Positions 50,938 to 58,427 of a stretch of 64,000 nt of DNA are shown one piece after another. Source of the DNA: Pseudomonadota bacterium (GTDB lineage Bacteria; Pseudomonadota; Gammaproteobacteria; Burkholderiales; Burkholderiaceae_E). The position numbers were made by a program, and so were the translations under genes. The stretch spans positions 72,507 to 136,506 of the forward strand of contig JAEWGX010000041.1 in NCBI GenBank assembly GCA_023388075.1. Reading direction: 5' to 3'. The notes below the pieces were generated by a model. That model was not told the DNA's origin. It did no database searches and saw only the letters and a program-made list of their open reading frames with translations. Each line of letters opens with the position of its first letter. Position 1 is the first letter of the stretch.

Positions 50938-51501
50938 ATGAAAACAGCCCAGGAAGTGCGCGTCGGCAACGTCATCATGGTCGGTAACGACCCGATGGTG
51001 GTGCTGAAGGCCGAATACAACAAGTCGGGCCGCAACGCTGCCGTCGTCAAGATGAAGATGAAGAACCTGCTTTCGGGCTCGGGCATGGAGAACGTGTTCC
51101 GCGCCGACGACAAGTTCGACGTGCAGGTGCTCGAGAAGAAGGAAGTCACCTTCTCGTACTACTCGGATCCCAGCTACGTCTTCATGGATGGCGAGTACAA
51201 CCAGTACGAGGTCGACAGGGAAAGCATGGGCGACGCGCTCAACTATGTCGACGAAGGCATGACCTGCGAGGTCGTGTTCTACGAGGGCCGGCCGATCTCG
51301 GTCGAGTTGCCGACATCGCTCGTGCGCGAAGTGGAGTACACCGAGCCTGCCGTGCGCGGCGATACCTCGGGCAAGGTGCTCAAGCCCGCGCGCATCAAGC
51401 CGACCGGCTTCGAAGTGCAGGTGCCAGCCTTCGTCGAGACCGGCGATCGCATCGAGATCGATACCCGCACCGGCGAATACCGCAGCCGCGTCAAGGCCTA
51501 G
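50938..51501 (+). CDS. efp: Elongation factor P
   Basis: EF-P relieves ribosome stalling at polyproline. The 187-residue protein has the KOW-like N-domain with KSGRNAAVVK. The tip residue is Arg32, the rhamnosylation site, rather than Lys, matching the adjacent earP. The central and C-terminal OB domains are complete, ending DTRTGEYRSRVKA. It lies 63 nt after earP; a TACAAT just upstream may be its own -10. Confidence 0.98.
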   Translation: MKTAQEVRVGNVIMVGNDPMVVLKAEYNKSGRNAAVVKMKMKNLLSGSGMENVFRADDKFDVQVLEKKEVTFSYYSDPSYVFMDGEYNQYEVDRESMGDALNYVDEGMTCEVVFYEGRPISVELPTSLVREVEYTEPAVRGDTSGKVLKPARIKPTGFEVQVPAFVETGDRIEIDTRTGEYRSRVKA

Positions 51502-51563
51502 GAGGCGGGCGAAGGCCCGGGCCGCGGCTCTCGCGCGGCCCCCTTTCCAGGTCCGATGGCCTC

Positions 51564-52514
51564 CTAGCCGCCGCGTCCGTCCGGGGCGAAGCGCGGCGCC
51601 TCCGGAGCCCGCTCGCCGCGGTGCCTGGACTGCTGCTGCCGCAAGTGTCGTGTCACCACCCGACGCACCGTCGCGTGCAGCACGCTGAGGGTGACCGGCT
51701 TGCCGAGATAACCGCTGCTCCCGGCCCACGCCGCCTTGGCCAGGTCCAGGATGCCCGAACGGGCGCTCAGCACGACCACCGGCATCCGCAGCGGCGCTTC
51801 GTGCTTCAGCCGGCGCAGCATGGCAAAGCCGTCGCCATCGGGCTGCCGCGGCTCCAGGATGACCAGCTCGTAGGTGCGCATCGAGAGGACGTCTTCTGCC
51901 TGCCCCAGGCTTCCCACCCCTTCCGCATCGACGCCGATCTGGCGCAGCGCCACCGCGAGCTGGCTGCGCACCGAGGGGCTGGGCTCGACCAGGAGGGCCC
52001 GCGGCGGCCGCCCCGCGACGAGCGGCAGGCGGCTGCCCTCGTCCGGCTGGATCAGCCGACTGGAGAGGCGGCGTGTGCGCTCGCGAAGCGCCGCCGATTC
52101 GGCGGCCTTGTTGAGCACGCCCAACACGTCGAGGCTGAAGGTGGCGAAGAGCAGATCGTCGTGGCCGCGACGGGCATCCGCGCGACGCCCGACTCCGATC
52201 ACCTGCACTGCCTGCGGCACGCTGCGCAGCGTGCGGGCGACCTCGGTGCCGCCCTTCGCCGTCAGGTCGACCAGGGCGATGTCGAACTCGCCCGGACCGC
52301 GATGCTCCGCCACGCGGTAGCGATAGTTGTTGTGGCGCGCATGCCGGACGATGATCTCGAGCATGCGCTGGAACCGGTGCCCCAATCCGAATACGGCGAT
52401 CCGGTAGCACGGCCGCGCATCGAACGGCGCGGGCTCCTCTTGGGTGGCTGGCACTCTCTCCCCGCTGGCCTGTACGTCTGCCCGCATTGTAGCTGGGATT
52501 GCTCTCGAAGGCAC
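51564..52514 (-). CDS. Tandem pseudo-receiver protein
   Basis: This 316-residue protein has two receiver-like domains. The first, near 37-140, keeps only a weak match, with one Asp in LVDLT. The second, near 172-285, keeps the Thr/Ser (VVLSA) and Lys272 (GKPVT), but the phospho-acceptor Asp is Glu221 in VILEPRQPDGDG, and the acidic pair is reduced to one Glu. Phosphorylation is therefore unlikely. The Glu may mimic the phosphorylated state. The start at 52514 has an alternative ATG at 52487. It stands alone; no kinase is adjacent. Confidence 0.75.
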   Translation of the reverse strand: MPSRAIPATMRADVQASGERVPATQEEPAPFDARPCYRIAVFGLGHRFQRMLEIIVRHARHNNYRYRVAEHRGPGEFDIALVDLTAKGGTEVARTLRSVPQAVQVIGVGRRADARRGHDDLLFATFSLDVLGVLNKAAESAALRERTRRLSSRLIQPDEGSRLPLVAGRPPRALLVEPSPSVRSQLAVALRQIGVDAEGVGSLGQAEDVLSMRTYELVILEPRQPDGDGFAMLRRLKHEAPLRMPVVVLSARSGILDLAKAAWAGSSGYLGKPVTLSVLHATVRRVVTRHLRQQQSRHRGERAPEAPRFAPDGRGG

Positions 52515-52630
52515 CGTCGCGCAGGCACAAAGCGCCTACGATTCAGTGCGTTGGAAACAACTCTTGCGAATAAACGCGAATCTGTCGGCGGCGCTTACTC
52601 GGGGCGCGGCCCACTGGAGTCACCGCACGC

Positions 52631-52999
52631 TCAACCGTCCGAGGCGACCTCGTCCCCGCCGTCGAGCGGCTCGAGCCGCAGGCCGTTGTCGCGCGCGAAG
52701 CCGAGGACGAACTTGTACGCCATCGGTTCGAGGTCGCGCAGGGCCGGGTCGACGATCACGCACTTGAAGCCGCCGCGCGTGGAAGGCACGACGTAGGGCG
52801 AGTAGGTCAGATGATGCCGGCTGCCGGCCCTGCCGGGGCGAAACGCGGACATGACGCCCGCGAGGCGCTCGGCCCAGTCGCTTGGCCGAAATGCACGACC
52901 ATCGCCGGTCTGGCCGACGATCACGAACTTCCGGTTGCCGTCGCCAGGCGAGCCTTTGCCGCCCGGCAGCGACGAGCCGTTGCCGTCGTCCTGCTGCAT
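52631..52999 (-). CDS. DUF3579 protein
   Basis: This 122-residue protein is of the DUF3579 type found mostly in betaproteobacteria. It has KFVIVGQTGDGRAFRPSDWAERLAGVMSAF near 24-53 and the YSPYVVPSTRGGFKCVIVDPALRDLEPMAYKFVLGFARDNGL core. The ATG at 52999 is used instead of one eight codons upstream. It is divergent from argD, its usual neighbour, so the 68 nt between them holds both promoters. The function is unknown. Confidence 0.88.
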   Translation of the reverse strand: MQQDDGNGSSLPGGKGSPGDGNRKFVIVGQTGDGRAFRPSDWAERLAGVMSAFRPGRAGSRHHLTYSPYVVPSTRGGFKCVIVDPALRDLEPMAYKFVLGFARDNGLRLEPLDGGDEVASDG

Positions 53000-53067
53000 C
53001 GCAGGATGATAACCTTCAGTCACCCCCGCCTTTCACCGCGGCTTCTCGAGACACCCAAGGAACCATC

Positions 53068-54261
53068 ATGACCGCTGCCTCGCCCCTCATGTCGACATAT
53101 CCGCCCCAGCCCGTCGCTTTCGAGCGCGGCGAAGGCGTGCGCCTGTACGACACTCAGGGGCGGCGCTACCTCGACTGCCTCTCCGGCATCGCCGTCAATA
53201 CGCTCGGCCACGCTCATCCGCGGCTGGTCGCGGCGCTCGGCGACCAGATCGGCAAGATCATCCACACCTCCAACCTCTTCGAGATCCCGCTGCAGCGGCA
53301 GGTCGCGACCCATCTCGTCCGCCTCTCCGGCATGACGAACGTGTTCTTCTGCAATTCCGGGCTGGAGGCGAACGAGGCGGCAATCAAGATCGCCCGCCTC
53401 TACGGACACGACCGAGGCGTGAAGGAACCGCACATCGTCGTCTACGACAAGGCCTTCCACGGCCGCTCCCTCGCCACTCTCTCGGCCACCGGCAACGAGA
53501 AGGTCCAGAGGGGCTTCGAGCCCCTCGTGCCGGGATTCGTGCGCGTGCCGCTCAACGACGTCGCGGCGTTGCGCGCAGCCGGCGATGCCGACCCTCAGAT
53601 CGTCGCCGTCTTCCTCGAGGCGATCCAGGGTGAAGGCGGCATCACCAGCGCGCGGGTGGAGTACCTGCGCGAGGTTCGCAAGCTCTGCGACGAACGCGGC
53701 TGGCTGCTGATGATCGACGAGGTGCAGTGCGGCACCGGCCGCACCGGCCGCTGGTTCGCTCATCAGTGGGCCGGCATCGTCCCTGACGTGATGCCGCTCG
53801 CCAAGGGCCTCGGATCGGGCGTGCCGATCGGCGCGGTGGTCGCGCATGGCGCGGCAGCCGAGACCTTCAAGCCCGGCAATCACGGCACCACCTTCGGCGG
53901 AAATCCGCTCGCGATGCGCGCGGCGCTCACCACCATCGAGGTGATGGAGGAGGAGAAGCTGCTCGCCAACGCCGAACGGATCGGCGCGATGCTTCGCGAA
54001 GGCTTCGAGGCCGGGCTCGCCGGCGTGCCGGGCTTCGTCGAGCTGCGCGGGCGGGGACTGATGATCGGCATCGCGCTGGACCGCCCCTGCGGCGGGCTGG
54101 TCAAGGAAGCGCTCGACGCGGGTCTGGTGCTCAACGTGACCGCGGATTCGGTGATCCGGCTGCTGCCGGCGCTGATCTTCAGCGAGGACGATGCCCGCGA
54201 GCTCCTCGACAAGCTGCTGCCCATCGTGCGGCGCTTCCTCGGCGCGCCGGCGCGTGCCTGA
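53068..54261 (+). CDS. argD: Acetylornithine aminotransferase
   Basis: ArgD transaminates N-acetylglutamate semialdehyde to acetylornithine in arginine synthesis. The 397-residue class III enzyme has FFCNSGLEANEAAIK, the DEVQCGTGRTG loop and the PLP lysine in MPLAKGLGSG near 251. A good AAGGA site precedes the ATG at 53068. argF follows 26 nt later, so argD-argF is likely an operon. Confidence 0.95.
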   Translation: MTAASPLMSTYPPQPVAFERGEGVRLYDTQGRRYLDCLSGIAVNTLGHAHPRLVAALGDQIGKIIHTSNLFEIPLQRQVATHLVRLSGMTNVFFCNSGLEANEAAIKIARLYGHDRGVKEPHIVVYDKAFHGRSLATLSATGNEKVQRGFEPLVPGFVRVPLNDVAALRAAGDADPQIVAVFLEAIQGEGGITSARVEYLREVRKLCDERGWLLMIDEVQCGTGRTGRWFAHQWAGIVPDVMPLAKGLGSGVPIGAVVAHGAAAETFKPGNHGTTFGGNPLAMRAALTTIEVMEEEKLLANAERIGAMLREGFEAGLAGVPGFVELRGRGLMIGIALDRPCGGLVKEALDAGLVLNVTADSVIRLLPALIFSEDDARELLDKLLPIVRRFLGAPARA

Positions 54262-54287
54262 GCCCGACAGCCAAGGACACCGCGCCG

Positions 54288-55208
54288 ATGACCATCAAGC
54301 ACTTCCTGCGTTTCGACGACTTCAGTCGCGAGGAGCTGGACTATCTCTTCTCTCGCACCCGTTTCATCAAGGACCGCTTCAAGCGCTACCAGCCCTACCA
54401 TCCGCTGGCCGACCGCACGCTGGTGATGATCTTCGAGAAGGCCTCCACCCGGACGCGCCTGTCCTTCGAGGCCGGCATGCATCAGCTCGGCGGCGCGGCC
54501 ATCTACCTCAACACCCGCGATTCGCAGCTCGGACGCGGCGAACCGGTGGAGGATGCGGCGCAGGTGATCTCGCGCATGTGCGACATCGTCATGATCCGCA
54601 CCTTCGAGCAGACGGTCGCCGAGCGCTTCGCCGCCCACTCCCGCGTTCCGGTCATCAACGGGCTCACCAACGAGTACCACCCGTGCCAGGTCCTCGCGGA
54701 TGTCTTCACCTTCACGGAGCACCGCGGCCCCCTGGAGGGGCGCATCGTGGCCTGGGTTGGCGACGCCAACAACATGAGCTACACCTGGATCCAGGCAGCG
54801 CGGCTGCTGGGATTCATGGTGCACGTCTGCACTCCGGCCGCCTATCCGATCGACCCGGCGCTGGTGGCCGAGGACGACCGTGCGCACTTCCGCGTCTTCG
54901 ACGACCCGATGAAGGCCTGCGAGGGAGCGTCCCTGGTCACCACCGACGTGTGGACCAGCATGGGCTTCGAGGACGAGGACAACGACCGCCGCCAGGCGTT
55001 CGCGGACTTCCGCGTCGACGAGGAGATGATGGCGGTGGCGCGGCCCGATGCGCTGTTCATGCATTGCCTTCCGGCGCACCGCGGCGAGGAGGTCACCGCT
55101 GGCGTGATCGACGGACCGCAGTCGGTGGTGTGGGACGAGGCCGAGAACCGCCTGCACGTGCAGAAGGCCCTCCTGGAATACCTCGTGATCGGCCGCCTGC
55201 CGACCTGA
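54288..55208 (+). CDS. argF: Ornithine carbamoyltransferase
   Basis: ArgF makes citrulline from ornithine and carbamoyl phosphate. The 306-residue protein has the carbamoyl-phosphate motif EKASTRTRLSFE near 47-58, HPCQVLAD and the ornithine-binding HCLPAHRGEEV near 263-273. It ends 4 nt before the convergent unknown gene. Confidence 0.97.
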   Translation: MTIKHFLRFDDFSREELDYLFSRTRFIKDRFKRYQPYHPLADRTLVMIFEKASTRTRLSFEAGMHQLGGAAIYLNTRDSQLGRGEPVEDAAQVISRMCDIVMIRTFEQTVAERFAAHSRVPVINGLTNEYHPCQVLADVFTFTEHRGPLEGRIVAWVGDANNMSYTWIQAARLLGFMVHVCTPAAYPIDPALVAEDDRAHFRVFDDPMKACEGASLVTTDVWTSMGFEDEDNDRRQAFADFRVDEEMMAVARPDALFMHCLPAHRGEEVTAGVIDGPQSVVWDEAENRLHVQKALLEYLVIGRLPT

Positions 55209-55212
55209 TGCG

Positions 55213-55947
55213 CTAGCGGCAGAGGTGCAGGCGCACGCCGGGACGGCCGCTGGCCGGCCTGATGGCGGGGCCGATTTCGTCGAGGTCGATCCGCCGCGGC
55301 GTCGCTCGGCGCGCTCCGTCGCTGTTCGGCATCAGGGCGACCGCGCGATAGGAGCCGCTGAGCAGGAGGTTGCACTTGCGCAGCCGCGACAGCGCTGCGC
55401 TCGCCTCGCCGGTGGCCCGGTCGATCAGCTCCTCCAGGCGCGCGAAGGCAGGACGCTCGATCAGCATCATCATCACGTCACGCAGCGCCCGATGGTAGGC
55501 CACGCATTCGTCGAAGAGCGGGGACTCGGGCAGCGGATAGAAGCCGTAGCGCGGCAACAGCTCGCGCACCTCCCGGTCGATGGTGGGCTGGTCCGGCTCG
55601 AGCAGCGCGAGGATCTCCGATGCCACCGACTTCTCGACCTGGCCGGTCAGCTCGCTGATCCGCATCAGCAGCTCCGGATACGTGCGGGAGGTCCCATCCC
55701 GGAACTCCGCCAGGATCGTGAACAGGTCGTCCCGGCGCATCCTCAACTTGCCGCGCATGCCGGCATGCCGGCATAGCTGGCGCTGGAACTCGGCGTCGGT
55801 CGTGACGTCCACCGTGCCGATGCGCTCGAGCAGCCAGGCGTGATCTCTGGCGCCGGCGACGACTCGCCGGACCGTGGCGGCCGCTGTGGCCTCGATGTCC
55901 CGCAACAGGCGGTCGGCAGCGATGGCGTCAATGGTAGGTCCGGGCAT
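55213..55947 (-). CDS. Uncharacterised helical protein convergent with argF
   Basis: This 244-residue protein from the ATG at 55947 has several amphipathic helices and no signal peptide or membrane segment. Distinctive stretches are RTYPELLMRISELTGQVEKSVASEILALLEPDQPTIDREVRELLPRYGFYPLPESPLFDE at about 93-152 and a basic C-terminus. No known domain was recognised. The frame continues upstream with low-complexity sequence that is not credible. Its tail-to-tail packing against argF suggests a stable chromosomal neighbour. Confidence 0.65.
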   Translation of the reverse strand: MPGPTIDAIAADRLLRDIEATAAATVRRVVAGARDHAWLLERIGTVDVTTDAEFQRQLCRHAGMRGKLRMRRDDLFTILAEFRDGTSRTYPELLMRISELTGQVEKSVASEILALLEPDQPTIDREVRELLPRYGFYPLPESPLFDECVAYHRALRDVMMMLIERPAFARLEELIDRATGEASAALSRLRKCNLLLSGSYRAVALMPNSDGARRATPRRIDLDEIGPAIRPASGRPGVRLHLCR

Positions 55948-56205
55948 CAGGGGCTCATGGGTCAGTGCTTGGGAATGTCCCGATGATGGCGGTGACACCC
56001 CTGCCTTCCCCGTGTACCGGGACGCCCGGCGCGTCGATCCGGACCGACGGCCCGCGAGTGTTGCGTGGAAGCACCTGTGGCTCGACCGCGGCTCGACCGC
56101 GAATACACGGGCGCTACAAATCGGCTGCCGCCGGACGCCTTTCCGATACGAACGACGCGAATACTTCATCGCAAGCGGACGGGATCCGGCCACCCGGCCA
56201 GGATC
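55948..56205. other. Intergenic region without a recognisable gene
   Basis: This is the upstream part of the 478-nt gap between the unknown gene and osmC. I see no coding pattern, tRNA or strong repeat. It is expected to carry the promoter of the minus-strand gene at 55947. Confidence 0.5.
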
Positions 56206-56235
56206 TTGACAGTGCCCGATCCGGGCTCCTATAGT
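56206..56235 (+). promoter_or_regulatory. Sigma-70-type promoter of the redox operon
   Basis: TTGACA (56206-56211) and TATAGT (56230-56235) are separated by 18 nt, a strong vegetative promoter match. Transcription would start near 56242-56245, giving a leader of about 180 nt before osmC. Confidence 0.75.
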
Positions 56236-56382
56236 TGAACATGCGTTTAATCCACCCGTTTAATCCTGACGTTCAAGCCTGCCACCGGCTGCCGGCGCCA
56301 GGACCGGATCGCTCCAGGCCGTGCCGGCGTTGCACGTCCCCTTGGAGCGGTGAAACCCGCAGCGACGGCCTCGAGGCCGTCG
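56235..56382 (+). promoter_or_regulatory. Operator-like repeats and palindrome in the osmC leader
   Basis: Three elements overlap the start site or lie in the leader. A TTGAAC (56235-56240) and GTTCAA (56271-56276) pair has inverted arms. A CGTTTAATCC direct repeat at 56244-56253 and 56257-56266 has 13-nt spacing. A perfect 20-bp palindrome lies at 56363-56382. The first two sit where a repressor would block transcription. The third could be an RNA hairpin or a second operator. Confidence 0.6.
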
Positions 56383-56425
56383 TTCCGGTCGACCACCAAT
56401 CTGCCCTCCCCAAAGGAGTACGACC

Positions 56426-57013
56426 ATGACCTCTGCCGCCACCATGAATCCATCCACCACCGCGACGGTCGACAACGGCGTGAACGTCGCCGCGCTGCTC
56501 GGCGCGCGCGAAGCGCTCACCGCCACGCCCGAGGCCGCCCGCTTCAAGTGGCGCGCCACCAGCGAATGGCTGCACGGTACCCACAGCCGCGCCACGATCG
56601 ACGGCTTCTTCGGGCTCGGCGGGGAACAGAAGCATCGCCAGACCTACCGCTACGAGTCGGATCACCCGGAGATCTTCGCCTCGCCGGACAACGGCGCCAC
56701 GCCGGTCGAGTTCGTGCTGGTCGGACTCGCCGGCTGCCTGACTGCGGGCGTAGCGGCGGTCGCGCAGCACCGCGGCATCCAGCTCCGGTCGGTCAAGGCG
56801 ACCCTGGAAGCCGGCATGGATCTGCAGGGCATCCTCGGCATCGACGAGCAGGTGCGCAACGGCTTCGACGGCATCTCGGTTCACTACGAGATCGACGCCG
56901 AAGCCACGCCGGAGCAGATCGAAGCGCTGGTGGCTCAGTCGCAGAAGCGCTCGGCGGTCTTCGACATCGTCACCAACCCGACCGACGTCACGGTCACCGC
57001 GCGCAAGGCGTGA
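56426..57013 (+). CDS. OsmC-family protein
   Basis: This 195-residue OsmC-like protein of the organic-hydroperoxide or thiol-redox fold is first in the five-gene operon. The family core is TPVEFVLVGLAGCLTAGVAAVAQHRGI near 92-118, with one cysteine (in GLAGC). A second cysteine, needed for peroxidase chemistry in Ohr and OsmC, was not found, so classical peroxidase activity is doubtful. AAAGGAG precedes the ATG. It is 55 nt upstream of the flavin-monooxygenase-like gene. Confidence 0.85.
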   Translation: MTSAATMNPSTTATVDNGVNVAALLGAREALTATPEAARFKWRATSEWLHGTHSRATIDGFFGLGGEQKHRQTYRYESDHPEIFASPDNGATPVEFVLVGLAGCLTAGVAAVAQHRGIQLRSVKATLEAGMDLQGILGIDEQVRNGFDGISVHYEIDAEATPEQIEALVAQSQKRSAVFDIVTNPTDVTVTARKA

Positions 57014-57068
57014 TCATGCGAGGCTGGGCCGACAGGCGGCCGCGAACCGTCCCGGGCCGGGTGGCACG

Positions 57069-58427
57069 ATGAGCGCCGGGCGGTTCGTCGACGTGGTCGT
57101 CGTCGGCGCCGGCCACAACGGCCTGGCGATGAGCCGGGCGCTGTCCCTGCGCTCGCTCGATCACGTGGTGATCGAGCGCGGCGAGGTGGCCAATGCCTGG
57201 CGCACCGAGCGCTGGGATGGCCTGCGGCTGCTCACGCCGAACTGGCTGTGCCGGCTCCCCGGTCAGCCCTACGACGGTGACGACCCTGACGGCTACATGG
57301 CCGCGGGCGAATTCGCGGAGCGGGTGTCGCGCTATGCCGCGGCGCTCCAGGCGCCGGTGCTGACCCGCACCGCGGTGCTCCGGGTCGAGCCCCGGGAAGG
57401 CGGCTACCGCGTGGTCACCGACCAGGGTAGCTGGCGCTGCCGGGCCGTCGTCCTGGCCAGCGGCGCCTTCAGCCAGCCGGCCCTGCCGGGCATCGCTCAG
57501 GCGATTCCCGCCGAAGTCCGGCAGCTCACCCAACGCGACTACCGCAACCCCGCGCAGCTCGACCAGGGTGGCGTGCTGGTGGTCGGCGCATCGGCCAGCG
57601 GCGTCCAGATCGCGCAGGACATCCAGCGCAGCGGCAGGCAGGTGACGCTCGCCGTGGGCGAGCATGTGCGCATGCCCCGCGTCTATCGCGGCCGTGACAT
57701 CCAGTGGTGGATGCTCGAATGCGGCCTGCTGGACCAGCGGATCGAGGAAGCCGACGACCCGGACCGCGCGCGGCGCCTGCCGTCGCCACAGCTCATCGGC
57801 TCGCCCCAGCGAGCCACCCTGGACATCAACATCCTGCGCGCCCAGGGCGTGGAGACGGTCGGCCGCCTCGCCGCCGTGCGCGACGGCAAGGCGCTCTTCT
57901 CCGGCTCGCTTCGCAACGTCTGCGCCCTCGCGGACCTGAAGATGAATCGGCTCCTGGATGCGATCGACCAGTGGATCGACGATACGGCACCGCCCGGACC
58001 GACCGGCGCAGCGCAACGCTATGCGCCGACCCAGGTCGCTGCCTCGCCGCGGTTGCAGCTCGCGTTGGGCAAGGACATCCGTACCGTGGTCTGGGCAACC
58101 GGCATGCGCCCGGACCATTCCTGGCTGCATGCGCCGGTCTTCGACCGCAAAGGCGCGCTGAGACACGATCGCGGCGTGGTGGACGCCCCCGGCCTGTACG
58201 TGCTGGGGCTTCCGTTCCTGCGGCGCCGCAAGTCCAGCTTCATCCATGGCGCCGAGGACGACGTGCGTGAGTTGGGCTCGCACCTGGCGGACTACCTGGA
58301 CCGTACCGCGCGGCAAGCGCCTCGCCTGGTGACGATCCCGGGGTCCTGCTTCCCGCACCCGCCGCGCCCGCCGGCGCAGGGGTGTGCCTTCGATTCACCC
58401 GGGAGGACCCGCCATGGCCCGCTTTGA
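57069..58427 (+). CDS. Flavin-dependent monooxygenase-like NAD(P)/FAD oxidoreductase
   Basis: This 452-residue protein has two dinucleotide motifs: the FAD site VVVGAGHNGLAMSRAL at about 10-25 and the NAD(P) site VLVVGASASGVQIAQD near 170-185. The C-terminal end has TVVWATGMRPDHSWLH and a redox-linked ATG motif. It fits the class B flavin-monooxygenase/FMO-related group; such enzymes oxygenate amines or sulfur compounds. It overlaps the start of the cysteine synthase fusion by 14 nt. Confidence 0.85.
   Translation: MSAGRFVDVVVVGAGHNGLAMSRALSLRSLDHVVIERGEVANAWRTERWDGLRLLTPNWLCRLPGQPYDGDDPDGYMAAGEFAERVSRYAAALQAPVLTRTAVLRVEPREGGYRVVTDQGSWRCRAVVLASGAFSQPALPGIAQAIPAEVRQLTQRDYRNPAQLDQGGVLVVGASASGVQIAQDIQRSGRQVTLAVGEHVRMPRVYRGRDIQWWMLECGLLDQRIEEADDPDRARRLPSPQLIGSPQRATLDINILRAQGVETVGRLAAVRDGKALFSGSLRNVCALADLKMNRLLDAIDQWIDDTAPPGPTGAAQRYAPTQVAASPRLQLALGKDIRTVVWATGMRPDHSWLHAPVFDRKGALRHDRGVVDAPGLYVLGLPFLRRRKSSFIHGAEDDVRELGSHLADYLDRTARQAPRLVTIPGSCFPHPPRPPAQGCAFDSPGRTRHGPL

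Noticed and set aside
52882..53067. N-terminal extension of argD
   Set aside because: The extra 62 codons overlap the divergent DUF3579 gene; the ATG at 53068 has a good ribosome site.
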